Shown one piece after another: positions 1 through 8,672 of a stretch of 64,000 nt of DNA (position 1 is its first letter; each line of letters begins with the position of its first letter). The stretch covers positions 1,687,501-1,751,500 of the forward strand of contig NZ_CP109446.1 of assembly GCF_036227265.1 (NCBI RefSeq), read 5' to 3'. Source of the stretch: Streptomyces sp. NBC_01476. GTDB taxonomy: Bacteria > Actinomycetota > Actinomycetes > Streptomycetales > Streptomycetaceae. The notes beneath the pieces are model-generated. The model saw only the letters and a program-made list of their open reading frames with translations. It was not told the origin of the DNA and did not search any database. The position numbers and the translations under genes were made by a program.

Positions 1-316
1 CGATCTGGGCCCGTACCCGGTCCACCCACTCCGCGACGACCGCGGGGTCGTTCAGGGTGCGCTCGGCGGTCGGCTTGGGGTCGCCGATCAGTCCGGTGGC
101 GCCGCCGACGAGGCCGAGCGGCCGGTGGCCGGCCAGCTGGAGCCGGCGGACGGTGAGGATCTGGACCAGGTTGCCGAGGTGCAGGCTGGGCGCGGTCGGG
201 TCGAAGCCGCAATAGACCGTGACGGGGCCGTCCGCGAACGCCTTGCGCAGTGCGTCCTCGTCAGTGGATACGGCGATCAGTCCGCGCCACTGCAGCTCGT
301 CGACGATGTCCGTCAC
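1..316 (-). CDS. tyrS: Tyrosyl-tRNA synthetase, N-terminal part (runs off window)
   Basis: Only the first ~105 residues are present; the gene continues beyond base 1. The class I aminoacyl-tRNA synthetase would charge tRNA-Tyr in the cytoplasm. The visible Rossmann start has the tyrosine pocket stretch [15 protein letters not shown] (about residues 35-49), in which HLGN is the family's HIGH-equivalent ATP-binding motif, followed by [10 protein letters not shown]. The start is a GTG at 316, preceded by a GAGGAGA ribosome site about 9 nt upstream; this begins the expected MTDIVDEL-type N-terminus. The DNA glycosylase gene lies upstream on the same strand, 81 nt away. No T-box-like leader is visible in that gap. 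Confidence 0.95.
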   Translation of the reverse strand, partial: MTDIVDELQWRGLIAVSTDEDALRKAFADGPVTVYCGFDPTAPSLHLGNLVQILTVRRLQLAGHRPLGLVGGATGLIGDPKPTAERTLNDPAVVAEWVDRVRAQI

Positions 317-397
317 GGTTCCTGGTCTCCTCTGTAGGGGTGTGCTCTGCCGGGTGGGTCCGGCGTGTCCGAGGGTACGCGGTCCCGGGTGGGTCGT

Positions 398-1036
398 TCA
401 TCGGCGTTTGCGGGGGGCGTGGGCCCGGTACGGGCTGACGGTGGGGTCGCCGTCGATCCAGTACCGCCACGGGTGGGCGGCGCCGTCACCGCCGACGCCG
501 GTCCGTGGTCCGGTGCGGATCAGTGCCGGGTCCGGCGGGGTGCCGGTGAGGATACGGAACGGGCCGCCGCCGGCCGAGCAGGCGTCGGCGCCGTTGAGGG
601 AGCGGTCGACGGAGAGAGCGGTGGCGAGCCGGGCCGGGCCCTGGGCGAGGTCGCTGTCCTTGCGGGAGGCCGGCCGGTGGGCGCGGGCCAGGGCGGCGCC
701 TGCGGTGATCTCCCCGGCGCGCAGCAGCACTCCGCTGGGGGTGCCCTGCGGGCCGCACACCATGTTCAGGCAGTACCACATGCCGTAGGTGAAGTAGACG
801 TAGGTGTGGCCGGGCGGGCCGAACATCACGGCGTTGCGGTCGGTGCGGCCGCGGTAGGCGTGCGAGCCGGGATCGTTGGGGCCGTCGTACGCCTCGACCT
901 CGGTGAGGCGCAGCTCGATCGGGCCGTCGTCGGTGGCCCGGACCAGAACGCGGCCGAGCAGGTCGGGGGCGATCTCAAGGACCGGGCGGTCGAAGAAGGA
1001 ACGGGCCAGTGGGGTCCTGTCCGGTGCCGTGATCAC
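398..1036 (-). CDS. 3-methyladenine DNA glycosylase (AAG/MPG family)
   Basis: A 212-residue protein of the alkyladenine DNA glycosylase family, a base-excision repair enzyme that removes 3-methyladenine and related alkylated or deaminated purines. Recognised from LLGRVLVR near the N-terminus, [18 protein letters not shown] (with the catalytic Glu of EVEAY), [20 protein letters not shown], and GVLLRAGE, all in family order. The frame is open further upstream, but family length (~200 aa) favours the GTG at 1036. The ribosome site there is poor, so the start is uncertain. It lies directly upstream of tyrS on the same strand, an arrangement I recall from other Streptomyces. Confidence 0.92.
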   Translation of the reverse strand: MITAPDRTPLARSFFDRPVLEIAPDLLGRVLVRATDDGPIELRLTEVEAYDGPNDPGSHAYRGRTDRNAVMFGPPGHTYVYFTYGMWYCLNMVCGPQGTPSGVLLRAGEITAGAALARAHRPASRKDSDLAQGPARLATALSVDRSLNGADACSAGGGPFRILTGTPPDPALIRTGPRTGVGGDGAAHPWRYWIDGDPTVSPYRAHAPRKRR

Positions 1037-1170
1037 GGGGGGGAAGCTTAGTGGAACCGCCGGGAGGGTCCCTGCGTTCGTAGAGTTCGCAAAGACTCGG
1101 GCAACGGATGGCAAGCCACGCGCCGGGGGCGGACCGCCCGGGCCGGTGGCCGGCATGGAGAGGTGGACGT

Positions 1171-1968
1171 ATGGGGTTCAGGAAGCTGCTGGCGAGCCTG
1201 GGGGCCGGCGGGGCGTCGGTGGAGACGGAGCTGACGCAGCCCGATGTGGTGCCGGGCGGGGTGGTCCAGGGCGAGGTGCGGATCCAGGGCGGTTCGGTCG
1301 GGCAGCGCATCGAGGGCCTCTCGGTGGGCCTGCAGGCGCGGGTCGAGGTGGAGCGGCGGGACGCGCAGGGCAACGACACCGAGTACCACCAGAACATCGA
1401 GTTCCACCGGCAGTCCGTCGGCGGGGCGTTCGAGCTGGCGGCCGGCGCGGTCCACCTCGTGCCGTTCACGCTGGAGATCCCCTGGGAGACGCCGGTGACG
1501 ATGTTCCTGGGCCGGCATCTGACCGGGATGAAGCTGGGGGTGACGACGGAGCTGGCGATCGACCGGGCGGTGGACGCGGGTGACCTCGACCCCCTCAATG
1601 TGCATCCGCTGCCGGCTCAGCAGGCGCTGCTGGACGCGTTCGGGCAGCTGGGGTTCGCGTTCCGGAGCGCGGATCTGGAGAAGGGCGTGCTCCGGGACAC
1701 CCGGCAGCGGCTGCCCTTCTACCAGGAGATCGAGTTCCACGCGCCGAGCCAGTACCGGGGGCTGAAGCAGGTGGAGCTGACCTTCGTCGCGGACGGCGAC
1801 CAGATGGATGTGGTGCTGGAGATGGACAAGAAGCCGGGGCTGTTCAGTGTGGGCAGCGACACGTACCGCTCGTTCACGATGAGCCTGGACGCGTACGACG
1901 AGACGGACTGGACGGGGTATCTGCACGCGTGGCTCGCCGAGGTGGGCGGCAAGCGGAACTGGTTCTGA
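1171..1968 (+). CDS. Spo0M-like sporulation/arrestin-fold protein
   Basis: A 265-residue cytoplasmic protein resembling Bacillus Spo0M: beta-rich, starting [21 protein letters not shown], with repeated strands such as [17 protein letters not shown] and EVERRD. Family knowledge: Spo0M proteins have an arrestin-like N-terminal fold and influence sporulation and the cytoskeleton in Bacillus; their role in streptomycetes is not established. The ATG at 1171 follows GGAGAGGTGG and is preferred to an upstream ATG at 1108. It is divergent from the DNA glycosylase gene across a gap of ~135 nt. No membrane segment or signal peptide is evident. Confidence 0.85.
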   Translation: MGFRKLLASLGAGGASVETELTQPDVVPGGVVQGEVRIQGGSVGQRIEGLSVGLQARVEVERRDAQGNDTEYHQNIEFHRQSVGGAFELAAGAVHLVPFTLEIPWETPVTMFLGRHLTGMKLGVTTELAIDRAVDAGDLDPLNVHPLPAQQALLDAFGQLGFAFRSADLEKGVLRDTRQRLPFYQEIEFHAPSQYRGLKQVELTFVADGDQMDVVLEMDKKPGLFSVGSDTYRSFTMSLDAYDETDWTGYLHAWLAEVGGKRNWF

Positions 1969-2082
1969 CCCGGCGGTGCCCCCATCGGCGGGTTCGCGGT
2001 GGTCGCGGGCTTAGGCTCGGTCGGTGATGCTTCGGGCTTTTCCGAGCGATTCTTGCGATCAGTGCTATCAGGAGGTGTTGAG

Positions 2083-2622
2083 GTGACCGAGCAAGCGCGG
2101 CGGCCGCTCCCCCATGACTTCCACCCGCCGGTGCCGTCGTTCACTGTGGTGAGCGACGACGTGGTGCCGGGCGGGACGCTCAAGGACGACCAGGTGTACG
2201 CGGCGGGGAACATCTCGCCGCATCTGCGGTGGGAGGGGTTCCCTGAGGGGACGAAGAGCTTCGCCGTCACGTGCTACGACCCGGACGCGCCCACGGGCAG
2301 CGGGTTCTGGCACTGGGTGCTCTTCGATCTGCCGGTGTCGGTGACGGAGCTGCCGCGCGGCGCGGGGTCGGGGGACTTCTCCGGGCTGCCGGCCGGCGCG
2401 GTGCAGGCGCGCAACGACTACGGCACCCGTGACTTCGGCGGGGCGGCCCCGCCGGCCGGGGACGGCCCGCACCGCTATGTGTTCACGGTGTACGCGGTGG
2501 ACACGGAGAAGCTGGGCCCGGACGCGGACGCGTCCCCGGCGTTCGTCGGCTTCAACCTGCGGTTCCACGCGCTGGGGCGCGGGCAGCTGATCGGCGAGTA
2601 CGAGGTCCCCGCCGAGGGCTGA
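2083..2622 (+). CDS. YbhB/YbcL-type PEBP (Raf kinase inhibitor-like) protein
   Basis: A 179-residue phosphatidylethanolamine-binding-protein fold. Family motifs are visible in order: TCYDPDAPTGSGFWHWVLFDLP (the anion-binding DPDAP and HW elements), NDYGTRDFGG, and GPHRYVFTVYAVD. The substrate is unknown for bacterial YbhB-type proteins. The start is GTG 2083, seven bases after a strong GGAGG at 2071-2075. The frame is open upstream, but that part does not look like protein. No signal peptide, so cytoplasmic. It stands alone between the Spo0M-like gene and the HNH gene, all on the plus strand. Confidence 0.9.
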   Translation: MTEQARRPLPHDFHPPVPSFTVVSDDVVPGGTLKDDQVYAAGNISPHLRWEGFPEGTKSFAVTCYDPDAPTGSGFWHWVLFDLPVSVTELPRGAGSGDFSGLPAGAVQARNDYGTRDFGGAAPPAGDGPHRYVFTVYAVDTEKLGPDADASPAFVGFNLRFHALGRGQLIGEYEVPAEG

Positions 2623-2769
2623 GCCGGGGCTGAGGGCCGGGGCGGCGGGGCGCGGGGCGTATCTTCGCTCCGCGTTTCCGCTGCCGCCGCCTTCTCCTGC
2701 GCTTGCGGCAACGTTCGCCGGGAACTTCTTCCCTGCTCATCTGTTGTCTTCCGGCGGGAAATTGCGTTG

Positions 2770-2798
2770 TCCACCGAGGTGCCCGCGGGCACAGTGGA
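2770..2798. promoter_or_regulatory. Palindrome upstream of the HNH gene
   Basis: A perfect 14-bp palindrome GTGCCCGCGGGCAC (2779-2792) nested inside TCCAC...GTGGA arms (2770-2774 and 2794-2798), 50-75 bases before the HNH start. It could be an operator or RNA hairpin. It lies in a 224-nt gap that shows nothing else. No known regulator's consensus was recognised. Confidence 0.3.
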
Positions 2799-2846
2799 GC
2801 CACTTCGCCCGCTGGGTGGCGGGGGCAGGCCCGGGAGGTGGACGAG

Positions 2847-3350
2847 ATGCGTGAGACGCTGGTGCTGAACGCGAGCTTCGAGCCGCTGTCGACGGTGTCG
2901 CTGCGACGCGCGGTCGTGCTGGTCATGCAGGACAAGGCCGTCGTGGAGCAGGCGCACCCCGGGCTGCGGATCCGCGCCGCGGAGGTCGAGGTTCCGGTGC
3001 CGCAGGTGATCCGGCTCTGCCGGTACGTGCGGGTGCCCTTCCGACAACGGGCCGCGTGGTCGCGCCGGGGTGTACTGGTGCGTGACCGGCACCGGTGTGC
3101 GTACTGCGGGCGGCGGGCGACGACGGTCGACCACGTGCAGCCGAAGTCGCGTGGTGGCGGGGACACCTGGCTGAACACGGTGGCGTCGTGCGCGGAGGAC
3201 AACCAGCGCAAGGCGGACCGTACGCCGGAGCAGGCGGGGATGGAGCTGCTGGTGCGGCCGTTCGAGCCGACGCCGGCCGACGCGCTGCTGCTGGCGCTGG
3301 GGATCAGGGACCGGCAGGGGCTGCCGGAGTGGCCGGCGCTGCCGGCGTAG
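2847..3350 (+). CDS. HNH endonuclease family protein
   Basis: A 167-residue actinobacterial HNH protein. The C-terminal half carries CAYC (84-87), DHV (95-97, the metal-binding H), N110, C115 and N119, which is the treble-clef ββα-metal arrangement with a zinc knuckle. The N-terminal half (MRETLVLNASFEPLSTV) is typical of a widespread actinobacterial family annotated only as HNH endonuclease. DNA or RNA nicking is inferred; the substrate is unknown. Start ATG 2847 follows GGGAGGTGG; longer in-frame starts upstream lack a ribosome site. It is convergent with the TauE/SafE permease, 33 nt away. Confidence 0.88.
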   Translation: MRETLVLNASFEPLSTVSLRRAVVLVMQDKAVVEQAHPGLRIRAAEVEVPVPQVIRLCRYVRVPFRQRAAWSRRGVLVRDRHRCAYCGRRATTVDHVQPKSRGGGDTWLNTVASCAEDNQRKADRTPEQAGMELLVRPFEPTPADALLLALGIRDRQGLPEWPALPA

Positions 3351-3383
3351 GACCTTGCCTGGGTCCCGGGTGGTGCCCGGGGC

Positions 3384-4157
3384 TCAGGTGTCCTTGATGA
3401 TCAGCTGGACGATGGCGGCGACGCCGACGACCACGATCAGGCCGCGCAGTGCGGCGGGTGGCAGGCGGCGGCCGACGCGGGCGCCGATCAGGCCGCCGAT
3501 GGTGGCGCCGGTGGCGATCAGTGCGACGGCCGCCCAGTCCATGTGGGCGACGAAGATGAAGAAGAGAGCGGCGACGCCGTTGACTGTCGCGGCGAGCACG
3601 TTCTTCATGCCGTTGATGCGCTGCAGGGGTTCGTCGAGGAGCGGGCCCATCAAGGAGAGGTAGAGGACTCCTTGGGCGGCGCCGAAGTAGCCGCCGTAGG
3701 CGCTGGCGAGCAGCATGCCGAGCAGGAGTACGGGGCCGCCGTGGGTGGGGGCGGTGGTGCCGGCGCGGTCCCTGCGGGCCTGGACGGCGCGGGCGAGGCG
3801 GGGTTGCAGGACGACCAGCACGAGGGCGATGCCGATGAGTACCGGCACGATCGCGTCGAAGGCGCCCGACGGCAGGGTGACCAGCAGCAGGGCGCCGGTG
3901 ACGCCGCCGACCAGGCAGACCAGGCCGAGGCGGAGCAGCCGGGCGCGCTGGCCGCCGAGTTCCGAGCGGTAGCCGATGGCTCCGGTGACGGACCCGGGGA
4001 CCAGGCCGAGCGTGTTGGACACGTTGGCGGTGACGGGCGGCAGGCCCACCGCGAGCAGCACCGGGAAGGTGATCAGCGTTCCCGAGCCGACGATGGTGTT
4101 GATGGTGCCGGCGCCGATTCCGGCCGCGAGGACGGCCACTGCTTCTGCTGGGGACAT
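3384..4157 (-). CDS. TauE/SafE family membrane permease
   Basis: A 257-residue integral membrane protein with seven to eight hydrophobic helices and the two-repeat layout of the TauE/SafE (DUF81) family: GAGTINTIVGSGTLITFPVLL near the N-terminus and ASAYGGYFGAAQGVLYLSLMG in the second half. The family exports or imports sulfite, sulfonates and other small organic anions; the substrate here cannot be told. Start ATG 4157 has GGAGAG about five bases upstream; an earlier ATG at 4169 overlaps that site and is less likely. It is preceded on the same strand by the SPFH gene, 98 nt away. Confidence 0.88.
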   Translation of the reverse strand: MSPAEAVAVLAAGIGAGTINTIVGSGTLITFPVLLAVGLPPVTANVSNTLGLVPGSVTGAIGYRSELGGQRARLLRLGLVCLVGGVTGALLLVTLPSGAFDAIVPVLIGIALVLVVLQPRLARAVQARRDRAGTTAPTHGGPVLLLGMLLASAYGGYFGAAQGVLYLSLMGPLLDEPLQRINGMKNVLAATVNGVAALFFIFVAHMDWAAVALIATGATIGGLIGARVGRRLPPAALRGLIVVVGVAAIVQLIIKDT

Positions 4158-4254
4158 AGCGCTCTCCATGATCTCCGCGCGTCCTCCCCGCCTCATCGGT
4201 CGAGGGGTGCGCGGCGATCATGTCACAACGGGGTGATCCGGCCGGGGGGGTGTC

Positions 4255-5232
4255 TCAGTCCTTGTCGAAGTGCGGGGACTCGCGGCGCGGGGCGGGCGGG
4301 GCCGCGGCGGGCGCGCCGCCGTTGCCCCCCGTGCTGCCCCCGCCGTTGCCGCTGCCGGGGGCGCCGGGGATGTTCACTATGCCGCCGAGGCCCTTGAGAG
4401 CGTCGTTGAGCTCGCTGGGGATGATCCAGAGCTTGTTGGCGTCGCCCTCGGCGATCTTCGGCAGCATCTGGAGGTACTGGTAGGCGAGGAGTTTCTGGTC
4501 CGGGTCGCCGGCGTGGATCGACTCGAAGACGGTGCGGATCGCCTGGGCCTCGCCCTCGGCGCGCAGGGCGGCGGCCTTGGACTCGCCTTCGGCGCGCAGG
4601 ATCGAGGACTGCTTCTCGCCTTCCGCGGTGAGGATCTGGGACTGCCGGATGCCTTCCGCGGTGAGGATCGCGGCGCGCTTGTCCCGGTCGGCGCGCATCT
4701 GCTTCTCCATCGAGTCCTGGATGGAGGTGGGCGGTTCGATCGCCTTGAGCTCGACGCGGTTGACGCGGATGCCCCACTTGCCGGTGGCCTCGTCGAGCAC
4801 TCCGCGCAGCGCGGCGTTGATCTCCTCGCGGGAGGTCAGGGTCCGCTCCAGGTCCATGCCGCCGATGATGTTGCGCAGCGTGGTGACGGTGAGCTGCTCG
4901 ATCGCCTGGATGTAGCTGGCGACTTCGTACGTGGCGGCGCGGGCGTCGGTCACCTGGTAGTAGATGACGGTGTCGATGTTCACCACCAGGTTGTCCTGGG
5001 TGATCACCGGCTGCGGCGGGAACGGGACGACCTGTTCGCGCAGGTCGATCCGGTTGCGGATGGTGTCGATGAAGGGCACGACGATGTTCAGCCCGGCGCT
5101 GAGGGTCCGGGTGTAGCGGCCGAACCGCTCCACGATGGCGGCGGTGGCCTGCGGAATGACCTGGACCGTCTTGATCAGGGCGATGAAGACGAGCACCACC
5201 AGGATGATGAGCACGATGATGATGGGCTGCAT
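4255..5232 (-). CDS. SPFH/Band 7 (stomatin/HflK-like) membrane protein
   Basis: A 325-residue slipin-type protein. One N-terminal membrane helix (MQPIIIVLIILVVLVFIALI) is followed by the Band 7 domain (~23-190; QATAAIVERFGRYTRTLSAGLN, DLREQVV). Then comes an Ala/Glu/Lys-rich coiled coil (AEGIRQSQILTAEGEKQSSI) and a Gly-rich tail. SPFH proteins form membrane scaffolds and often pair with NfeD proteins; the NfeD gene is directly upstream here (129 nt). ATG 5232 follows GGGAG at a good distance; a TTG two codons earlier is also possible. Confidence 0.92.
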   Translation of the reverse strand: MQPIIIVLIILVVLVFIALIKTVQVIPQATAAIVERFGRYTRTLSAGLNIVVPFIDTIRNRIDLREQVVPFPPQPVITQDNLVVNIDTVIYYQVTDARAATYEVASYIQAIEQLTVTTLRNIIGGMDLERTLTSREEINAALRGVLDEATGKWGIRVNRVELKAIEPPTSIQDSMEKQMRADRDKRAAILTAEGIRQSQILTAEGEKQSSILRAEGESKAAALRAEGEAQAIRTVFESIHAGDPDQKLLAYQYLQMLPKIAEGDANKLWIIPSELNDALKGLGGIVNIPGAPGSGNGGGSTGGNGGAPAAAPPAPRRESPHFDKD

Positions 5233-5361
5233 GGCCAACTCCCGGCGCCGTTTGACGGCAAGCTTGGATGCGAACGTCCGACGTACCCTGTCATGATCAA
5301 TTCTCGCAGAACGCCGGTGCGCCGCGGGCCGGTTCGGTGAATTGCCGGCCTGCGGTGCGGT

Positions 5362-5784
5362 TTACATGACGACTGCGGTCGCTCCGTCGATCTCCACTAC
5401 GTCCACCCGCTGTCCCGGGACGAAGACCCGGTCGGACTCCAGCGAGCGGGCCGACCAGACCTCCCCGCCGAGTTTGATGCGGCCGCCGGCCCCGCCGTCG
5501 ACCCGCTCCAGTACAACGGCCTGTTTGCCCTTGAGGGCGTCAACACCACTGCGCTGTTCGGGGCGTTGGCGGTTGCGGTAGGCGATCGGGCGGACGAAGA
5601 CCAGCAGCGCGACGGAGATCACCACGAAGGTGATGACCTGGGCCACGATCCCGCCGCCGAGCCCCGCGGCCGCCGCACCGCCCACCGCCCCGACGGCGAA
5701 CATGGCGAATTCGGGCATTGCCGTGATCACCAGTGGGATGCCCAGTCCCACCGCGGCTATCAGCCACCACACCCATGCTTCCAC
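5362..5784 (-). CDS. NfeD-like protein (SPFH partner)
   Basis: A 140-residue protein: two to three membrane helices (VWWLIAAVGLGIPLVITAM, FAMFAVGAVGGAAAAGLGGG, VITFVVISVALLVFV), then a soluble OB-fold-like C-terminus (GKQAVVLERVDGGAGGRIKLGGEVWSA ... VFVPGQRVDVVEIDG). This is the short NfeD (STOPP) type, known to pair with slipins in membrane quality control. The downstream SPFH gene supports that pairing. The GTG start at 5784 is chosen from the family N-terminus; no convincing ribosome site is seen. Confidence 0.85.
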   Translation of the reverse strand: MEAWVWWLIAAVGLGIPLVITAMPEFAMFAVGAVGGAAAAGLGGGIVAQVITFVVISVALLVFVRPIAYRNRQRPEQRSGVDALKGKQAVVLERVDGGAGGRIKLGGEVWSARSLESDRVFVPGQRVDVVEIDGATAVVM

Positions 5785-5840
5785 GCCGTCAATCGTAGGG
5801 GGGAGAGCCCTGGTTGCGGCAGTACGCACGGAGGATCGGT

Positions 5841-6632
5841 CTAGGACAGGGGGAGTCCGGCGGCGGTGAAGCGGTCGCCGCGGCGCTCGACGACGAGCGG
5901 GAGGCCGAAGCAGAGGGAGAGGTTGCGGGAGGTGAGTTCGAGGTCGATGGGGCCCGCGGTGACGACCTTGCCCTGACGGATCATCAGGACGTGGGTGAAG
6001 CCGGGGGCGATCTCCTCGACGTGGTGGGTCACCATGATCATGGAGGGCGCGATCGGGTCGCGGGCCAGCCGGCCGAGGCGGCGTACCAGGTCCTCGCGGC
6101 CCCCGAGGTCGAGGCCGGCCGCCGGCTCGTCGAGCAGCAGCAGCTCCGGGTCGGACATCATCGCGCGGGCGATCAGCGTCCGCTTGCGCTCGCCCTCGGA
6201 GAGGGTGCCGAACTTCCGGTCGAGGAAGTCGCTCATCCCGAGCCGGTCGAGGAAGGCCTTGGCGCGGTCCTCGTCGACCTTCTCGTACCCCTCCTGCCAG
6301 GTGGCGGTCATGCCGTACGCGGCGGTGAGCACCGTTTCCAGCACGGTCTGCCGGCGGGGCATCTTCTCCGCCATGGCGGCGCCGGCCATGCCGATCCGCG
6401 GGCGCAGCTCGAAGACGTCGACGTTGCCCAGCTTGTCCCCGAGGATCTGGACGGTGCCGCTGGTCGGGAAGAGGTAGCTGGACGCCACGTTGAGCAGGGT
6501 CGTCTTGCCGGCGCCGTTCGGGCCGAGGATGACCCAGCGCTCGCCCTCGGCGACCGACCACGAGACCTGGTCGACCAGAGCTCGTCCGTCGCGGACCACG
6601 GATACGTCCACCAGCTCCAGCACATCGCTCAT
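5841..6632 (-). CDS. ABC transporter ATP-binding protein
   Basis: A 263-residue nucleotide-binding subunit: Walker A GPNGAGKTT (37-45), signature LSEGERKR, Walker B ELLLLDEP and the H-loop VTHHVEEI. LSEGERKR instead of the usual LSGGQ is a feature of a conserved actinobacterial ModF/YlmA-like subgroup. No permease gene is adjacent, so it may act with a distant partner or in a non-transport role; the substrate is unknown. ATG 6632 has GGGAGA about ten bases upstream; the upstream in-frame ATG at 6650 overlaps that site. Confidence 0.88.
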   Translation of the reverse strand: MSDVLELVDVSVVRDGRALVDQVSWSVAEGERWVILGPNGAGKTTLLNVASSYLFPTSGTVQILGDKLGNVDVFELRPRIGMAGAAMAEKMPRRQTVLETVLTAAYGMTATWQEGYEKVDEDRAKAFLDRLGMSDFLDRKFGTLSEGERKRTLIARAMMSDPELLLLDEPAAGLDLGGREDLVRRLGRLARDPIAPSMIMVTHHVEEIAPGFTHVLMIRQGKVVTAGPIDLELTSRNLSLCFGLPLVVERRGDRFTAAGLPLS

Positions 6633-6754
6633 GAGCGCGTTGTCTCCCATTGCAGTCTCGGCAGTCCGGTGTGCCCCGGTCGGCACGGGCCAGAAGGAAC
6701 CCCCGGGGAAAACTTACGCCACCGCCGGTCGGGTCCAGTCCTTAGGCTGGGGCC

Positions 6755-7546
6755 ATGCTTGATGAACCTCGCTCCGGACGGCTCACCGCGTGGGGAAATG
6801 CCCTGCTTGCCGGACTTGCCGCTCCCGATGACGTAGCGCAGCGGATCACGGCGGACGACGCCGTGCACCGGCTCTCCGGACTGCCGGGGGAGCCCGCTCC
6901 GGTCGGGCTGACGCTGGGACTTGGCCGGCTGCGGGCGCTGGGGGCGACCGGACTGCGGCTCGCACTGCCGGTGGCCGGGCACCCGCTGGGGCTCAGCGGA
7001 CCGCCGGAGTTCAACGCCCGCGCGCTGGCGGCCGGTGAGGCGGTGGTCACAGTCGGCGGGGTCTTCCTCGGCCTGGTGCCGCAGGTGCACCAGGCGGGTC
7101 CGGCGGGTGACCTCCATGTCGAGGTGGAGTGGCAGTGCCTGCCGGTACGGGACGCGCCGCCGGCCGATGTGCCCTCGCTGGGCGAGGCGGAGCGGGAGCT
7201 GGCGGAGGCGCTGCGGGATGCCACCGAGGAGCTGGCCCGGCTGGACGTGGCGGGCGCGGGGCCGGCCGCGCAGGCGGCGCTGGAGGCGTACCGGGCGCGG
7301 GCGGCGCGCGGGCGCGAGGTGCTGGCGCCGGGGTACCCGCCGCGCGCGGTACGGGTGCTGGAGCTGGCCCAGCGGGTCGCCGCGCTGGTGGGCATCGCCG
7401 CCGACGGCGGCCACGGCGCGGCGGTGAGCGCCTCGCAGATCGCCGCGCGGGCGGAGCTGCTGCGCCCGGTGGAGCGGACCGCGCGGCGGGCCCAGGTGGC
7501 GGCGTACAACGCGTATGTGGAGGAGGCCGAGCGGCGCAGGCCGTGA
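6755..7546 (+). CDS. Conserved hypothetical protein (263 aa)
   Basis: I recognise no functional domain. The protein is acidic and Ala/Leu/Gly-rich, with no signal peptide or clear membrane segment. Its first half is strand-rich (GLTLGLGRLRALGATGLRLALPVAG) and its second half helical (EAERELAEALRDATEELARLD). Codon use is normal for the window. A TAGGCT box lies exactly six bases before ATG 6755 and there is no ribosome site, which suggests a leaderless mRNA. It is divergent from the ABC ATPase gene (122-nt gap) and convergent with the chaplin, separated by a strong terminator. Confidence 0.75.
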   Translation: MLDEPRSGRLTAWGNALLAGLAAPDDVAQRITADDAVHRLSGLPGEPAPVGLTLGLGRLRALGATGLRLALPVAGHPLGLSGPPEFNARALAAGEAVVTVGGVFLGLVPQVHQAGPAGDLHVEVEWQCLPVRDAPPADVPSLGEAERELAEALRDATEELARLDVAGAGPAAQAALEAYRARAARGREVLAPGYPPRAVRVLELAQRVAALVGIAADGGHGAAVSASQIAARAELLRPVERTARRAQVAAYNAYVEEAERRRP

Positions 7547-7557
7547 GGGGCGGCGCG

Positions 7558-7598
7558 CGGGCCCCGCGTCGACGGTGAGCCGTCGGCCGCGGGGCCCG
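7558..7598. terminator. Bidirectional intrinsic terminator
   Basis: A near-perfect hairpin between convergent genes: outer arms CGGGCCCCGCG/CGCGGGGCCCG and inner arms CGACGG/CCGTCG around a TGAG loop. There is no U-tract, as is common in streptomycetes. It can serve both the plus-strand hypothetical gene and the chaplin. Confidence 0.7.
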
Positions 7599-7627
7599 GT
7601 CGGTGGGGGGTTACCAGGTGACCGAGG

Positions 7628-7873
7628 TCACTGGTTCACGGCGTGGTTGCCGAACACCGGGTTGAGCAGACCGATCACGTTGACGGTGTTGCCGGACACG
7701 TTCACCGGCACGTGCACCGGAACCTGCACCAGGTTGCCGGAGACGACACCCGGCGACTTCACGGCGCCGCCGACGGCCTGGGCGCCACTGTCGGCGGAGG
7801 CGACGCCGGCACCGGCGACGGCCAGACCGCCGGCCACGAGGGTGATGGTCGCGGCCTTCTTCAGGTTCTTCAC
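7628..7873 (-). CDS. Short chaplin (cysteine-free, ChpE-like)
   Basis: An 81-residue secreted protein with a signal peptide (MKNLKKAATITLVAGGLAVAG...ASA; cleavage near residue 28) and one chaplin domain (KSPGVVSGNLVQVPVHVPVN and GNTVNVIGLLNPVFGN). Chaplins assemble into amyloid fibres that lower surface tension and coat aerial hyphae and spores. Most short chaplins have two conserved cysteines; here both positions are non-Cys (NVSGNT and NHAVNQ), as in ChpE. Start GTG 7873 follows a strong AAGGAGG. A two-component system is encoded just upstream on the same strand, 145 nt away. Confidence 0.9.
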   Translation of the reverse strand: MKNLKKAATITLVAGGLAVAGAGVASADSGAQAVGGAVKSPGVVSGNLVQVPVHVPVNVSGNTVNVIGLLNPVFGNHAVNQ

Positions 7874-7900
7874 TGGAAAACATCCTCCTTGCGGGACGCA

Positions 7901-7918
7901 CCGCGGCGTCCGCCGCGG
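7901..7918 (-). promoter_or_regulatory. 5'-leader hairpin of the chaplin gene
   Basis: A perfect hairpin CCGCGGCG-TC-CGCCGCGG about ten bases upstream of the AAGGAGG ribosome site. If transcribed it would sit next to the ribosome site and could affect mRNA stability or translation. Its function is inferred only from position. Confidence 0.35.
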
Positions 7919-8018
7919 CACGCCATGCAGAACGGATCACCGCCGCAGGAGATACGCCGTTCGAGCGACATCCACCCGACAGTATGAACCTCAGCCCGCC
8001 ACCCGCCCCGGCGCGTGG

Positions 8019-8672
8019 CTAGTCGCCCACGCCGTTGCGCACTGCCCACAGGGCCGCCTGGGTGCGGTCGGCGAGGTCCAGCTTCATCAGGATGTTCGAC
8101 ACGTGGGTCTTGACGGTCTTCTCGGAGAGGACCAGCGCGCGGGCGATCTCCCGGTTGGAGCGGCCGTCGGCGATCAGTCCGAGGACTTCGCGCTCGCGTT
8201 CGGTGAGGGCGTTGCCACGGCCGTTGCCGGGTACGTGGTGTTCCTGGGCGAGCAGGGCGCCGGCCACCTCGGGCTGGAGCAGGACGTGCCCGGCGTGCAC
8301 CGAGCGGATGGCGTCGGCGAGTGCGACCGGGTCGATGTCCTTGTAGACGTATCCGGCGGCGCCGGCCCGCAGCGCGGGCACCACCGTGCGCTGCTCAGTG
8401 AAGCTGGTGACGATCAGCACCCGGGCCGGGTTGCCGGCGTCGTGCAGCAGCCGCAGCGCCTCGATGCCGTCGGTGCCGGGCATCTTGACGTCCATCAGGA
8501 TCACGTCGGGCCGCAGTTCCTGTGCCTGGGCGACGCCTTCCGCGCCGTCGGCCGCCTCGCCGACGACCTCGATGTCCCCCTGCACTTCGAGGAAGGTGCG
8601 CAGGCCGCGCCGGACCACCTGGTGGTCGTCGACCAGCAGGACACGGATCGCGGGGCTCACGGCGTCAGCCAC
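8019..8672 (-). CDS. LuxR/NarL-family response regulator
   Basis: A 217-residue two-component regulator. The receiver domain (IRVLLVDDHQVVRRG, phosphoacceptor Asp in DVILMDVKMPGTDG, Lys in YVYKDI) occupies ~8-125. The C-terminal HTH is of LuxR type (LTEREREVLGLIADGRSNREIA...KTVKTHVSNIL). The GTG at 8672 overlaps the kinase stop by eight bases, so it is translationally coupled to its kinase. Its targets are unknown. The chaplin gene lies next downstream and could be read through or regulated, but no operator was identified. Confidence 0.93.
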   Translation of the reverse strand: MADAVSPAIRVLLVDDHQVVRRGLRTFLEVQGDIEVVGEAADGAEGVAQAQELRPDVILMDVKMPGTDGIEALRLLHDAGNPARVLIVTSFTEQRTVVPALRAGAAGYVYKDIDPVALADAIRSVHAGHVLLQPEVAGALLAQEHHVPGNGRGNALTEREREVLGLIADGRSNREIARALVLSEKTVKTHVSNILMKLDLADRTQAALWAVRNGVGD

